A DNA stretch of 64,000 nt from Vitellaria paradoxa (GCA_019916065.1 CM034242.1:7002453-7066452), one strand, 5' to 3'; positions 38,643 to 51,104 are shown, counted from the first letter of the stretch. A program made the numbers and translations. Notes: a model not told the origin generated them from the letters alone.

Positions 38643-38823
38643 CACTGTCAGGGCCACCCAGCTTGTTGACTGCATCTACAAATCGGTTATGAAGATCAGC
38701 CGTCCACCTCAGCCTCGGCTTTGGGTCTCTCGACATCACCACCCCGCTCTCGTGCGGATAGCCGCCGCCGCCGCCGCCGCCGCCGCGTCCGCGTCCACCA
38801 CTACCATCGTTCCCTTCTTCCAT
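34316..38823 (-). CDS. MYB-CC (GARP, PHR1-LIKE type) transcription factor
   Basis: Six exons on -: 38646-38823, 36599-36675, 36421-36484, 35544-35607, 35247-35316 and 34316-34666, all GT-AG and in phase, encode 267 aa. Start MEEGNDGSGG is followed by a glycine run (residues 14-21, from a GGC repeat). The MYB-like GARP domain spans about 35-92: KPRLRWTADLHNRFVDAV, then TPKSVLRVMGLKGLTLYHL, then KSHLQKYRLG. The MYB-CC coiled coil spans about 130-170: AEALRCQIEVQRRLQEQLE, then MRIEAQGKYLQAIL. The family acts in the nucleus, binding P1BS-like sites as dimers; members control phosphate-starvation and other responses. The exon-4 acceptor at 35608-35609 is chosen because it alone keeps phase; the nearby caggtgg site does not. 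A (CT)n run starts at the exon-1 donor. It converges on PLR copy C, and its last exon is the source of the relics near copies A and B. Confidence 0.87.
34800..35235. mobile_element. MITE-like repeat in MYB-CC intron 5
   Basis: AT-rich repeat with self-complementary ctcga / tcgag-rich ends: gtgagccgagctgagc at the left and the inverted ctcgattcgtgagtaccc at the right. It resembles the cgagctcg-type non-autonomous repeats common in plant introns and the element at 61503-62317. No clear target duplication. Mirrored at about 57714-58141. Confidence 0.45.
37268..38045. repeat. 427-bp tandem duplication in MYB-CC intron 1
   Basis: gaatttagattcttccaat begins at 37268 and again at 37695. The units share gagtgaaactaggatt, agtggcttgatctcagc and caaatttggcaaaa, with moderate divergence. 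The same two units appear in mirror image at about 54970-55700. Confidence 0.75.
38608..38790. repeat. (GA)n at the exon-1 donor and (CCG)n coding repeat of MYB-CC
   Basis: A (GA)n run at about 38608-38640 abuts the exon-1 splice donor (rc gtgagtctctct). A CCG repeat at about 38761-38786 encodes the glycine run. Both differ in length from the right-arm copy: the glycine run is 8 here and 7 there. Confidence 0.75.
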
Positions 38824-41800
38824 CTCTCTCACTACCACTTCTACTCTCTCTCTGTCTCTCTCCCAAGTTTCTCAGCGCTTTCACAATACGCAAATCTTTG
38901 AATTCTCCAACCACCCACCTCTGCTCTGCCTTTGAGAAAGAGAATGATCGGATACAAAAAAAAAAAAAAATCAAAGGAGAATGAATTCCACCCAAAATGC
39001 AAAAAGAATAGGCAGAATCATCAGAGACAGGGATATCTTGTGCGGTGTATATGAAGTGAAGCTACAACCCAGTTTGAGAAATGAAGTCAAATCCACAAAT
39101 AACTCGAAAAGGATAGAAAATTCTCTTCTGCTCGAAATCCAAATCGAATCCAAAAGGAGAGAATTCAGATGTAAAGGGTTTGAAGAACAGAACGAGAGCT
39201 CTGTATATATTTGTATATGTACATATGTATGCATGTGCAAAGAGATAGGACACCAAGAGAAAAGATCGGCGACGAATCCGAAAAATCCACGATGGCCGAA
39301 ATTTCGTAGTCTACTAGTCGGGTGTATGGTAACCTCAATTGTGGATCGTTGAATTTGGATAAGCAGTGGAAATGGCCCGTGATCGGACGGATGGCAGCGT
39401 GGGATCGGGTTGAACGCGCCAGCGTGGAATATTCGCGGACAGACAAGAGGACGGAATATGCATGCATCACCGCCGCGTCGGAAAATGGGACCGGCCATTC
39501 ACATGAAGAGAGAGAGAGAGAGAGAGGGGTGGACTTGGGACACGTTTCGATTGCTCCGCTGCGTAGGGCCCGGGTCCGAGGTGACTGGAGAATACCTTGT
39601 CCCCCGAGTTAGCAAGGACTAAGAAAGGTCCCCCGAGTTAGCAAGGACTAAGAAAGGAAATTACCAAAAAAAAAAAAAAAAGGACTAAGAAAGGAACGAA
39701 GGGTCTGTTTGGGAGAGGAGTTAAAGAAAAATGACATAACAAGTATTTTAAATCTCATCCCCCCGGTCCAACCCCTCCCCGCAAACTTTGCCTTTGGAGC
39801 TATTATTTTTACTCAAATGGTGTCATTTTGCAAAATTATTATAGTGTAACACTCTTAAAAACATCAATTTTCAACCTATTTTCATAATTTTTTCTAATTT
39901 TTTTCATTAAAATTTATCAAACACAAAAAAACTTACTACACACAAAATCACCAACTTTTATCAATTTTTCTTTAACTTTTATAAGTTTTCACTAGATACG
40001 TAACTTTTGCCCAAAAAAAAATAAAATAAAATAAAGAAAGAAAGAAAAGAGTGACACGGATTAACACCAAAACAAAATTATAAAAAAATTGGAGTTTTTT
40101 AGTTTACCAAAAAAACTAAAAAAATACATGAATTTTAACAGAAAATTTAAAAATACATGAATTTTTTTTTTTTTACAGCTAGATTATGTACGTGATGCAA
40201 CTTGCTTACAATAAAAACTAGTGTGTTAAAAATTTCAAATTTTAGCTTATTTTTAAAATAAAATTTTTAAGTCCAAAAACAATTTTTCAAATTTGATTCC
40301 AAAATTTATTTTAAATTCTTGTGTAGCATTCAAAGATTTATTTTTAAAATATGGTATATAAAAGCTGGACTTCCCCAAAAAAAAAAAAAAAAAAATGGTC
40401 ATCTTCACAATTCTCATCAGCATTTGAAAATGGTACAGAGACAAACAGAGCTACTTGCAAAGATATCTTCCCTACTTGCAAATTTTCGGTGGTCTGGCAA
40501 CACAGATTAAAAAGAAAAAAAAAATCCCTACATCTTATGAATTGGAACAGATTACGCATTCCCAGAGGTCAATGAGGACTTTGGTTTTAAAGATATTCCT
40601 CTCCTTAATTAATCAGGCTCTTTATTAGCCAGCCAAACAATGAAGAGATGGCGTGTGAAAAAAAAAAATAAAATAAATTAGAGAGAGGAACAAACCAACC
40701 CTTTAGTTTTTTTTTTTTTTTTTTTAGGGTGTGTTTGGTTGGAAAAAAAAGTTTTGAGTTGATCAAAAAGTACAGTAAAAATATAAAGATTTAGTGTAAA
40801 AGTGATAAGTAGTTAAATTTGAGTAGAAAAAAGTACAATTTAGTGAAAATTGGTAAATTTTGATTGATTTTAACCAACTAAATACCTTATTTTATTTATT
40901 TATTTATTTTTGTAACCAAGAATGTCCGGTCCAGTCTCGCGAACCTTAATTAAACAAATGAGATTTAAACACCTCAACTAAATGAGATTTAAATTTAGGA
41001 ACCCGAATTTTAAAAACAATTTCAAAACCCCAGACCCGAAAGGTAGACATAACCACGATATTGCACTAACAAATTAAACTATCTGGAGTGTTAATTATAC
41101 TTTTATTAGTAGTAACTAATTTTATTTACTTATTTATTTATTTATTTATGGTTGGGATAGATATTTTAAAGTAGGTAATCATAAGGGAGTGTTTGGTATT
41201 TAATTAAAATTTATAGCTATAATTAAGTGCAAAACCATAACCCAACCATTTAAAGTTGAATATTCATCGGTAGGTGCAAAAGCCACTCGCAACACCTCAA
41301 AAAAATAAAATAAATAAATAAAATTGAGGAATTTAATAATTTTTGCTTTTTGGGCGTACGTCTCATAAATCATTAAAAATTTTTAAAGTTTCTCCAACTT
41401 TTTATTAAACAACCAAAAGTTCTCAAAAATTCTTTAAATTTTTTAAAAATTTCTCCAACTTTTTACCAAATAACTAAAAAATTTTAAAAATCACTAAAAA
41501 TTTACTAAATGCCTAAAATATTGTACCTAGCAACTTTTGTCATAAAAAAAAAAAATTACCTAAAATTCTTAAAAATTTCACTTCTAAATGCGCCCTAGGT
41601 TTTGAATTTATCCCAGCCAGTTGTTAAGCATAATAGAATTGTTCGCCTACTTGGAACCTTGGAGTATGCTTTTGCTGGTTGGAGGATTTCAAAAGACAAA
41701 TACGATCGTGTGTGTATATATATATATATACACACACATATTTAAAGTGACGCACATGACCTTTGAACTAGAAAAATTGAACTTCTTTCTTTATTTTATA

Positions 41801-41903
41801 CATACGAGGAACTTTTGCCATTGACCTCTAATTGAAAAACACAGAGTCTGTTTCTCTTTTCTCAGAGAGTTCTCAAAGAGCAGATTTACAAGTTAAGCTA
41901 AAG
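38824..41903. other. Intergenic region between MYB-CC and the NLR pseudogene
   Basis: Head-to-head intergenic region containing both upstream regions. 38824-39530 is of mixed composition and likely holds the MYB-CC leader and promoter, with (GA)n at 39511-39526. A 29-bp direct repeat (gtcccccgagttagcaagg...) occurs twice at 39599-39656. 39700-41620 is AT-rich with poly-A/T tracts and MITE-like gtgtttggt ends near 40731 and 41190. Several ORFs here overlap on both strands and show no family resemblance. Confidence 0.5.
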
Positions 41904-44860
41904 ATGGCTCAACCTCTAATTGCAGCAACTGCCAAAGAGATCGTCATGAAGTTGATTTCACTTGCTGGTGAAGAGTTGAAGCCCGCGTGGGGTTTCAAAG
42001 GAGAGCTTGAACGGCTAACCAGAAGGTTCGAAACTGCTCGAGCTCTAATATGTGATGCCGAGAGCCCACGAATGGGAAATTCGGAAGCAGTTATAGTATG
42101 GATGAAGAGACTCAAGGCTGTCGCATTTGATACCGAGGACGTGCCAGAAGAGTTCCAATTTGAAGTTCTTCGAAAAGAGTTGGAGTTACAAAATAGATTG
42201 AGGAACAAGGCACGCAACTTCTTTTTCCGCTCAAATTCACTGTCATTTCGTCTCAAGATGGCTCATAAGATCAACAACATTAATGCAATGTTGGATGAAA
42301 TTTACAGAGACGCGAATGAAATTGGACTGAGAGTGGCAGAAGTCGAAAATACAAGTGGTGTTGAGCTAAGAGAAATTAGGCAAACACACCCCTTTATTGA
42401 TGATTCAGAAGTTGCGGGAAGGGAAGATGATGTATTCAAAGTAAAAGAGAAGCTATTTTCGTCTCAAGATGAGAATATGTCTGTCATCTCCATTGTGGGA
42501 ATGGCTGGACTAGGGAAGACGACCCTCGCCCAGCTCGTTTACAAAGATGAGAAGGTTGAGAACGACTTTGATGAAAGAATATGGCTTTGCGTTTCTGATG
42601 ATTTCAATGTCCAAAGGTTGTTGAACGAGATGGTACAATCTTGTAATGGAATCAATTTTGAGCTGTCAAACATAGAGTCCATAGTTAAAAGCCTCGGCAA
42701 AGTCTTGAGGGAAAAAAGTATTTACTTGTACTAGATGATGTTTCGAATGAAAATCCGGAAAAATGGGAGAATATGAGAAACTCTTTGCTTGCAATTGGTG
42801 GTTACAAGGGAAGCAAAATTCTTGTCACCACACGCAGCGAGAGAGTTGCATTAATCACCCATTCCTCTTTTACTCATTCCTTGTTAGAACTATCAGATGG
42901 TCATAGTTGGACAATATTTAAGCAAAGAGCATTTGCAGAAGGAGGTCCAGAAGAGACTCCAAATTTGACGGATGTGGGTCGAAAGATTGTGAAAAGATGC
43001 GGAGGTGTGCCCTTAGCTATAAAAGCAATGGGAGGTTTGTTGCACTCAAAGAAGAATGAATATGAGTGGCTGTCAATTGAAAGAAGTGAAATATGGTTTT
43101 CATCTGAGAAAATAAATGGTATTGATATTCTTCCTAGCTTGAGGCTAAGTTTTGACCAACTCCCGTCTTCCTCACTAAAGCAATGCTTTGCATACTGTTC
43201 TATTTTTCCCAAGGATTCTGTCATTGAAAGAGACAATTTAATCCAACTGTGGATGACGCAAGGGTACCTTCAGCCACCAAAGAGAAGTAAAATGTTGATG
43301 GAAGATTTAGGCGACGACTTTTTTAATATGTTATTGTGGAATTCTTTATTACAAAATGCCGAGAAAGATATGTATGGCAAGGTTGTAAGATGCAAGATGC
43401 ACGATCTTGTGCACGATTTTGCATTGCATATCTCAAAAGACAATATGTTGACTTCAAAGGCTTCTGAGGTAACTAATGATGTTTCTCATGTTCAACATTT
43501 GTCATTTGTTTCTAATGAAGAGGATGATGCACCACAAATTTCAGGTATTGGTTTCCAAAATTTGCGCACACTATTTTTTGACGGCTATTCCCTGGCCAAT
43601 ATATCAATGGACTTAACAAGACTGCATGTTTTGAATATCATTAGATTTAGAAAATTGGAATTGCCAAATTCAGTCAGCAGGATGATACATTTAAGGTACC
43701 TTAACATCTCATACGGTTCTATCAAAGTGCTGCCAGGTTTCATCTCCAAGCTCTATAATTTGCAGACACTGAGAATTTGGCATTGCAAGGATTTGGAAGA
43801 GGTTCCAAGCGATTTTGGAAAGTTGGTTAACTTGAGACAGTTTTATATGAATGATTGTGAAAAGTCTAGGAAGTTGATGCCAATGGGGATTGGACAGTTG
43901 AGTTGTCTCCAAACGCTGCCCTTCTCTGTTGTGGATGGTATTAACCGAAAAATTGAGGAGCTTGGAGGGTTGAGGAATCCGAGAGGAACAGTAAAAATTT
44001 ATGGTCTGGATAATGTGAAAAGCAAGGAAGAAGCAGAGAAGGCGAATTTTTCCAGCAATCCAAATATTCAAGAGATGAGGCGTTATTGGAGCAGTGAAAG
44101 AGTAAACATTAATGAAGAGGAGGAGGAGGAGCAAGTGTTGGAGGGCCTGAGACCTCACAACAATTTGAAAGGTGTGGGGGTTGAGAACTTTGGGGGAAGG
44201 AGACCTGCATCATGGATGATGGTAACAGATGATACGGCACCGCTTTATAATTTGGTCAAGATGAAGCTAGAAAACTGCAAGAATATCGAAAAATAGCCAG
44301 CACTCGGGCACCTGTCTTCCCTAATGGAACTTTATATAAGGGGTTTGAGTAATGTTAGAGTTACTGGTACAGAGTTCTACGGTGTTGGTGATTTTGATGC
44401 TGGTAGCAGAGGGTCAACAACAGCAGTATTTCCATCACTGAGCAAACTGTACGTAGCAGATAAGGAAAACTTGGAAGAATGGTGCGAAGTAAAAGAAGAA
44501 GCTGCAGAGGAATGGTGCTTCCTTGCCTGGAGAGGTTGTGGATCGGTGACTGCCCCAAGTTGATGAAGGTCCCGAGTCGCTTTACGTTTGTTGGGGTTTT
44601 GGAAGTCGAAGGTATAAACACCTGGCAATTAGGGACTGTAATGAGCTGACTTATCTGCAAATCGCGTTGCAAACCTTCGTCGTCTCCCTTGAGATGTTCA
44701 TTGTAAAATTGGTGCCATAATTTTAAGGAGCGGCCTACCAGAAATCAGAGAGGAAGACAACAACCTCAATCAGTCTTCAAACGCTTGGCCTTCGAGAATG
44801 TGAGAAATTGGTGTGTTTGCCAGTGTGGATATGGAACCTTGCTTCGCTTGTCACTTCGCC
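41904..44860 (+). pseudogene. CC-NB-ARC-LRR (RGA-type) disease resistance gene, decayed, left-arm copy
   Basis: The ATG at 41904 opens MAQPLIAATAKEIVMKL, an Rx-N coiled-coil start; the longer upstream reading has no ATG. P-loop GMAGLGKTT is at residues 199-207, followed by FDERIWLCVSDDFN (RNBS-A). At 42711-42717 an A-run one base short shifts the frame just before the kinase-2 motif, which continues in the next frame as YLLVLDDV. Then come [24 protein letters not shown] (GLPL), [25 protein letters not shown] (MHD) and leucine-rich repeats. A stop TAG at 44294-44296 interrupts LRR text that carries on in frame (PALGHLSSLMELY). Another shift near 44520 lacks one C. LRR-like text continues to about 44860 (LQTLGLRECEKLVCLP). 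Intact members are intracellular pathogen sensors. With three lesions this is probably a pseudogene, although the A-run error could be technical. Confidence 0.88.
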
Positions 44861-46069
44861 GAAGAAGGGCGTGGGGGGCAAGTCAGGCCACGTCGACCCT
44901 ATGAATCTACAACGACGGTGGTCGCCGGTGGAAGGCGGTCCGCGTGGAGCTGTCGCCAGCGAACAACAGGAGCTGGAAAGGTCGCCGGGGGTGACAACTT
45001 TTACGACCTGGAGTCTTCGTCTTGGTTGCGACTCTGTGTCCGTTCTCCAAAACAAAACTGGTAACTGAACCACCAGTTTTTTTAAATTTTTAATATTTTT
45101 ATTTATTTAAATTTTCTTTAACTTTTTTTAAACCAAAAATTTTTAATTCTTTCCCAATTTTCTCTAAATTTACTTTTTCTAACCTTTTGAGAATACATTA
45201 AATATTCAATAATTCAAAATTTAATAACTTTTAGTACTTCAAACAGGCCTAATATTTTCGCATATATAAATGCACTAGCAGTTTCAATATAAAATACTTT
45301 TGAAAGGAATTTTAAAATATAAATGAAATTATTTTTTGAAAAACATTTTACATTAAATTGAATGAAACTTGAAACGAAAAAATATGAGTAAATATATTTT
45401 TAGGAAAACACTTTATATTGAAGTTTCATTTGTCTTGACGTAAATTATTTTACATTGAAAAATATTTTTGTGTAAAAGTTTTTGCAAAAAAATTATTTTT
45501 TTCATTTTTTTAAGGGTTGATTTAAAATATGTTTTAGAACTTTTCTCATAAAAATTAGAAAAAAAATGCCAAGGAAAAAGATATATTGCCTTTTTTTTTC
45601 TAGAAAATATTTTACTGATTTAAGGAAATGAAATTATTTTTCAAAATTTGAGAAAAATATTTATTTCAAAAAAAAAATATTTTACCAAACTAACAATTGA
45701 GTAACATATTTTCAAATCAAAAGGAAGCTTAGGTTACAAGCCAATTTAGAAGACATTTTCTTGACAAATGAATTATGACAAACGACCTTACAATTTTCAT
45801 ATTGACCAATGAACATAAACATGCATGCACCGTTACGACGACACAAATTTTGTTGCAAGTATGATAGTTTAATTCAGAAAGAGTGAGTTACCATATATAA
45901 GTTGGTATTTTTTTAATGCCTGTTATGTGCCATTTCAATAATAAAATTATCTTTACTTATCACCATAAAAAAAAAATCTCCATGATAAAACAAAAAAAGG
46001 TAGATAATTAAAAACATAAAACCTTGATAATGTCAGTGGAACTTTCCAATTAACTGATGCACGGTTAAG
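44861..46069. other. 3' flank of the NLR pseudogene
   Basis: 44861-45065 is an unusually GC-rich 200-bp segment (gtggtcgccggtggaaggcg) that is open in several frames with no recognisable product. 45070-46060 is AT-rich without genes. Both recur in mirror image (46940-48160) and again at 59218-60426. Confidence 0.55.
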
Positions 46070-46510
46070 CAGTGGCGGATCCAGAATTTTCAGTCAGGGG
46101 GCACCGGGTATCTAACACGGGAATAACAAGTTATCTTCGGACTAAGAGTAGGAGAGAAATAATATCGCTTTTAAAGAGAGATAAAATTATTCTTAAACAT
46201 TAAACCGTTGATTATACTTTTTTCAATTTAATGGTTTAACTAGTTATTTTAACAGTATCTAAGATTTAATAAGATATCTATCATTACTTAAAAAAATATA
46301 ATTATTATTAAGTTTTTATTGTTTATAGAATTTATTATGTTATATATTATATTTTTTGATATTATGCACAAAAATATTAAATAGTGTAATAGAACAATAT
46401 ATTTTATTTCAAAAAAATATTTGAATTTAATTTTTATAAACTCTTTTTATGTTGAAAATTTTTGAATTTACCTTAATTTTTAAATAAGACCAATATAACC
46501 TAACTTGAAT
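46070..46510. mobile_element. hAT-type element, left part only, cut at the palindrome centre
   Basis: Begins CAGTGGCGGATCC at 46070 after CGGTTAAG (46062-46069), identical to the left end of the complete element at 60427-60975. It follows that element to about 46510 and then turns back on itself. The proper right end (ctccgccactg preceded by gcccccc) is missing here. Confidence 0.85.
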
Positions 46511-46516
46511 TCTATT
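46498..46516. repeat. Centre of the 12.4-kb palindrome
   Basis: 19-bp unpaired spacer between ccaatata (46490-46497) and tatattgg (46517-46524). It contains gaattc, itself a palindrome, at the point where this sequence leaves the one seen at 60866 onward. Confidence 0.9.
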
Positions 46517-48159
46517 TATATTGGTCGTATTTAAAAACTAAGGTAAATTTAAAAATTTTCAACATAAAAAGAGTTTATAAAAATTAAATTCAAATATTTT
46601 TTTGAAATAAAATATATTGTTCTATTACACTATTCAATATTTTTGTGCATAATATCAAAAAATATAATATATAACATAATAAATTCTATAAACAATAAAA
46701 ACTTAAAATAATTATATTTTTTAAGTAATGATAGATATTATTAAATCTTAGATACTGTTAAAATAACTAGTTAAACCATTAAATTGAAAAAAGTATAATC
46801 AATGGTTTAATGTTTAAAAAATTTTATCTCTCTTTAAAAGCGATATTATTTCTCTCCTACTCTTAGTCCGAAGATAACTTGTTATTCCCGTGTTAGATAC
46901 CCGGTGCCCTCCTGACTGAAAATTCTGGATCCGCCACTGCTTAACCGTGCATCAGTTAATTGGAAGGTTCCACTGACATTATCAAGGTTTATGTTTTTAA
47001 TTATCTACCTTTTTTTGTTTATCATAGAGATTTTTTTTTTATGGTGATAAGTAAAGATAATTTTATTATTGAAATGGAAGATAACAAGCATTAAAAAAAT
47101 ACTAACTTATATATGGTAACCCACTCTTTCTGATTAAACTATCATACTTGCAACAAAATTTGTGTCGTCGTAACGGTGCATGCATGTTTATGTTCATTGG
47201 TCAATATGAAAATTGTAAGGTCGTTTGCCATAATTCATTTGTCAAGAAAATGTCTTCTAAATTGGCTTGTAACCTAAGCTTCCTTTTGATTTGAAAATAT
47301 GTTACTCAATTGTTAGTTTGGTAAAATATTTTTTTTTGAAATAAATATTTTTCTCAAATTTTGAAAAATAATTTCATTTCCTTAAATCAGTAAAATATTT
47401 TTTAGAAAAAAAAGGCTATATATCTTTTTCCTTGGCATTTTTTTTCTAATTTTTATGAGAAAAGTTCTAAAACATATTTTAAATCAACCCTTAAAAAAAT
47501 GAAAAAAATAATTTTTTTGCAAAAACTTTTACAGAAAAATATTTTTCAATGTAAATAAAATAATTTACGTCAAGACAAATGAAACTTCAATATAAAGTGT
47601 TTTCCTAAAAATATATTTACTCATATTTTTTCGTTTCAAGTTTCATTCAATTTAATGTAAAATGTTTTCAAAAAATAATTTTATTTATATTTTAAAATTC
47701 CTTTCAAAAGTATTTTATATTGGAACTGCTAGTGCACTTATATATGCGAAAATATTAGGCCTGTTTGAAGTACTAAAAGTTATTAAATTTTGAATTATTG
47801 AATATTAATGTATTCTCCAAAGGTTAGAAAAAGTAAATTTAGAGAAAATTGGGAAAGAATTAAAAATTTTTGGTTTAAAAAAAGTTAAAGAAAATTTAAA
47901 TAAATAAAATATTAAAAATTTAAAAAAACTGGTGGTTCAGTTACCAGTTTTGTTTTGGAGAACGGACACAGAGTCCAAACCAAGACGAAGACTCCAGGTC
48001 GTAAAAGTTGTCACCCCCGGCGACCTTTCCAGCTCCTGTTGTTCGCTGGCGACAGCTCCACGCGGACCGCCTTCCACCGGCGACCACCGTCGTTGTAGAT
48101 TCATAGGGTCGACGTGGCCTGACTTGCCCCCCACGCCCTTCTTCGGCGAAGTGACAAGC

Positions 48160-51104
48160 GAAGCAAGGTTCCATATCCACACTGGCAAACACACCAATTT
48201 CTCGCATTCTCGAAGGCCAAGCGTTTGAAGACTGATTGAGGTTGTTGTCTTCCTCTCTGATTTCTGGTAGGCCGCTCCTTAAAATTATGGCACCAATTTT
48301 ACAATGAACATCTCAAGGGAGACGACGAAGGTTTGCAACGCGATTTGCAGATAAGTCAGCTTATTACAGTCCCTAATTGCCAGGTGTTTACACCTTCGAC
48401 TTCCAAAACCCCAACAAACGTAAAGCGACTCGGGACCTTCATCAACTTGGGGCAGTCACCGATCCACAACCTCTCCAGGCAAGGAAGCACCATTCCTCTG
48501 CAGCTTCTTCTTTTACTTCGCACCATTCTTCCAAGTTTTCCTTATCTGCTACGTACAGTTTGCTCAGTGATGGAAATACTGCTGTTGTTGACCCTCTGCT
48601 ACCAGCATCAAAATCACCAACACCGTAGAACTCTGTACCAGTAACTCTAACATTACTCAAACCCCTTATATAAAGTTCCATTAGGGAAGACAGGTGCCCG
48701 AGTGCTGGCTATTTTTCGATATTCTTGCAGTTTTCTAGCTTCATCTTGACCAAATTATAAAGCGGTGTCGTATCATCTGTTACCATCATCCATGATGCAG
48801 GTCTCCTTCCCCCAAAGTTCTCAACCCCCACACCTTTCAAATTGTTGTGAGGTCTCAGGCCCTCCAACACTTGCTCCTCCTCCTCCTCCTCTTCATTAAT
48901 GTTTACTCTTTCACCGCTCCAATAACGCCTCATCTCTTGAATATTTGGATTGCTGGAAAAATTCGCCTTCTCTGCTTCTTCCTTGCTTTTCACATTATCC
49001 AGACCATAAATTTTTACTGTTCCTCTCGGATTCCTCAACCCTCCAAGCTCCTCAATTTTTCGGTTAATACCATCCACAACAGAGAAGGGCAGCGTTTGGA
49101 GACAACTCAACTGTCCAATCCCCATTGGCATCAACTTCCTAGACTTTTCACAATCATTCATATAAAACTGTCTCAAGTTAACCAACTTTCCAAAATCGCT
49201 TGGAACCTCTTCCAAATCCTTGCAATGCCAAATTCTCAGTGTCTGCAAATTATAGAGCTTGGAGATGAAACCTGGCAGCACTTTGATAGAACCGTATGAG
49301 ATGTTAAGGTACCTTAAATGTATCATCCTGCTGACTGAATTTGGCAATTCCAATTTTCTAAATCTAATGATATTCAAAACATGCAGTCTTGTTAAGTCCA
49401 TTGATATATTGGCCAGGGAATAGCCGTCAAAAAATAGTGTGCGCAAATTTTGGAAACCAATACCTGAAATTTGTGGTGCATCATCCTCTTCATTAGAAAC
49501 AAATGACAAATGTTGAACATGAGAAACATCATTAGTTACCTCAGAAGCCTTTGAAGTCAACATATTGTCTTTTGAGATATGCAATGCAAAATCGTGCACA
49601 AGATCGTGCATCTTGCATCTTACAACCTTGCCATACATATCTTTCTCGGCATTTTGTAATAAAGAATTCCACAATAACATATTAAAAAAGTCGTCGCCTA
49701 AATCTTCCATCAACATTTTACTTCTCTTTGGTGGCTGAAGGTACCCTTGCGTCATCAACAGTTGGATTAAATTGTCTCTTTCAATGACAGAATCCTTGGG
49801 AAAAATAGAACAGTATGCAAAGCATTGCTTTAGTGAGGAAGACGGGAGTTGGTCAAAACTTAGCCTCAAGCTAGGAAGAATATCAATACCATTTATTTTC
49901 TCAGATGAAAACCATATTTCACTTCTTTCAATTGACAGCCACTCATATTCATTCTTCTTTGAGTGCAACAAACCTCCCATTGCTTTTATAGCTAAGGGCA
50001 CACCTCCGCATCTTTTCACAATCTTTCGACCCACATCCGTCAAATTTGGAGTCTCTTCTGGACCTCCTTCTGCAAATGCTCTTTGCTTAAATATTGTCCA
50101 ACTATGACCATCTGATAGTTCTAACAAGGAATGAGTAAAAGAGGAATGGGTGATTAATGCAACTCTCTCGCTGCGTGTGGTGACAAGAATTTTGCTTCCC
50201 TTGTAACCACCAATTGCAAGCAAAGAGTTTCTCATATTCTCCCATTTTTCCGGATTTTCATTCGAAACATCATCTAGTACAAGTAAATACTTTTTTCCCT
50301 CAAGACTTTGCCGAGGCTTTTAACTATGGACTCTATGTTTGACAGCTCAAAATTGATTCCATTACAAGATTGTACCATCTCGTTCAACAACCTTTGGACA
50401 TTGAAATCATCAGAAACGCAAAGCCATATTCTTTCATCAAAGTCGTTCTCAACCTTCTCATCTTTGTAAACGAGCTGGGCGAGGGTCGTCTTCCCTAGTC
50501 CAGCCATTCCCACAATGGAGATGACAGACATATTCTCATCTTGAGACGAAAATAGCTTCTCTTTTACTTTGAATACATCATCTTCCCTTCCCGCAACTTC
50601 TGAATCATCAATAAAGGGGTGTGTTTGCCTAATTTCTCTTAGCTCAACACCACTTGTATTTTCGACTTCTGCCACTCTCAGTCCAATTTCATTCGCGTCT
50701 CTGTAAATTTCATCCAACATTGCATTAATGTTGTTGATCTTATGAGCCATCTTGAGACGAAATGACAGTGAATTTGAGCGGAAAAAGAAGTTGCGTGCCT
50801 TGTTCCTCAATCTATTTTGTAACTCCAACTCTTTTCGAAGAACTTCAAATTGGAACTCTTCTGGCACGTCCTCGGTATCAAATGCTACAGCCTTGAGTCT
50901 CTTCATCCATACTAGAACTGCTTCCGAATTTCCCATTCGTGGGCTCTCGGCATCACATATTAGAGCTCGAGCAGTTTCGAACCTTCTGGTTAGCCGTTCA
51001 AGCTCTCCTTTGAAACCCCACGCGGGCTTCAACTCTTCACCAGCAAGTGAAACCAACTTCATGACGATCTCTTTGGCAGTTGCTGCAATTAGAGATTGGG
51101 CTAT
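48160..51104 (-). pseudogene. CC-NB-ARC-LRR gene, right-arm copy
   Basis: Mirror image of the gene at 41904-44860, with the same three lesions: the short A-run at the kinase-2 site (about 50291-50297), the in-frame TAG near 48709 and the later one-base shift. In addition the start codon reads ATA (51102-51104), so the coding frame lacks an initiator. A tryptophan after the RNBS-D region is replaced (LWMTQG to LLMTQG), and one extra Glu codon sits in the EEEEE run. Motifs [18 protein letters not shown] and MHDLVHDF are otherwise kept. If the arm is an assembly artefact this gene does not exist separately. Confidence 0.85.

Larger units (their letters stand above)
34110..46497. repeat. Left arm of a 12.4-kb inverted repeat
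   Basis: 12,388 bp whose reverse complement is found at 46517-58826 (12,310 bp). It includes the complete MYB-CC gene, the NLR pseudogene and the left part of a hAT element. The arm begins at aattcaaacc, which in the partner is the last sequence before the N gap. The two arms share exon-intron order throughout but differ by scattered substitutions and many small indels. Confidence 0.95.

Noticed and set aside
38590..38790. CRISPR-like or satellite array
   Set aside because: Simple GA and CCG repeats without spacers, in a plant gene.
38971..39498. 175-aa minus-strand ORF upstream of the MYB-CC gene
   Set aside because: Overlaps ORFs on the opposite strand, has no recognisable domain and is broken by small indels in the mirrored arm. 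Treated as leader or promoter sequence.
43709..44158. Minus-strand 149-aa ORF inside the NLR
   Set aside because: Antisense to in-frame LRR sequence and lacking any family motif. The mirrored ORF at 48847-49299 is the same shadow.
44777..45073. Repeated 98-aa ORF (also at 47932-48228 and 59134-59430)
   Set aside because: Repeated only because the region is assembled three times. It overlaps the LRR tail on the other strand and resembles no protein I know.
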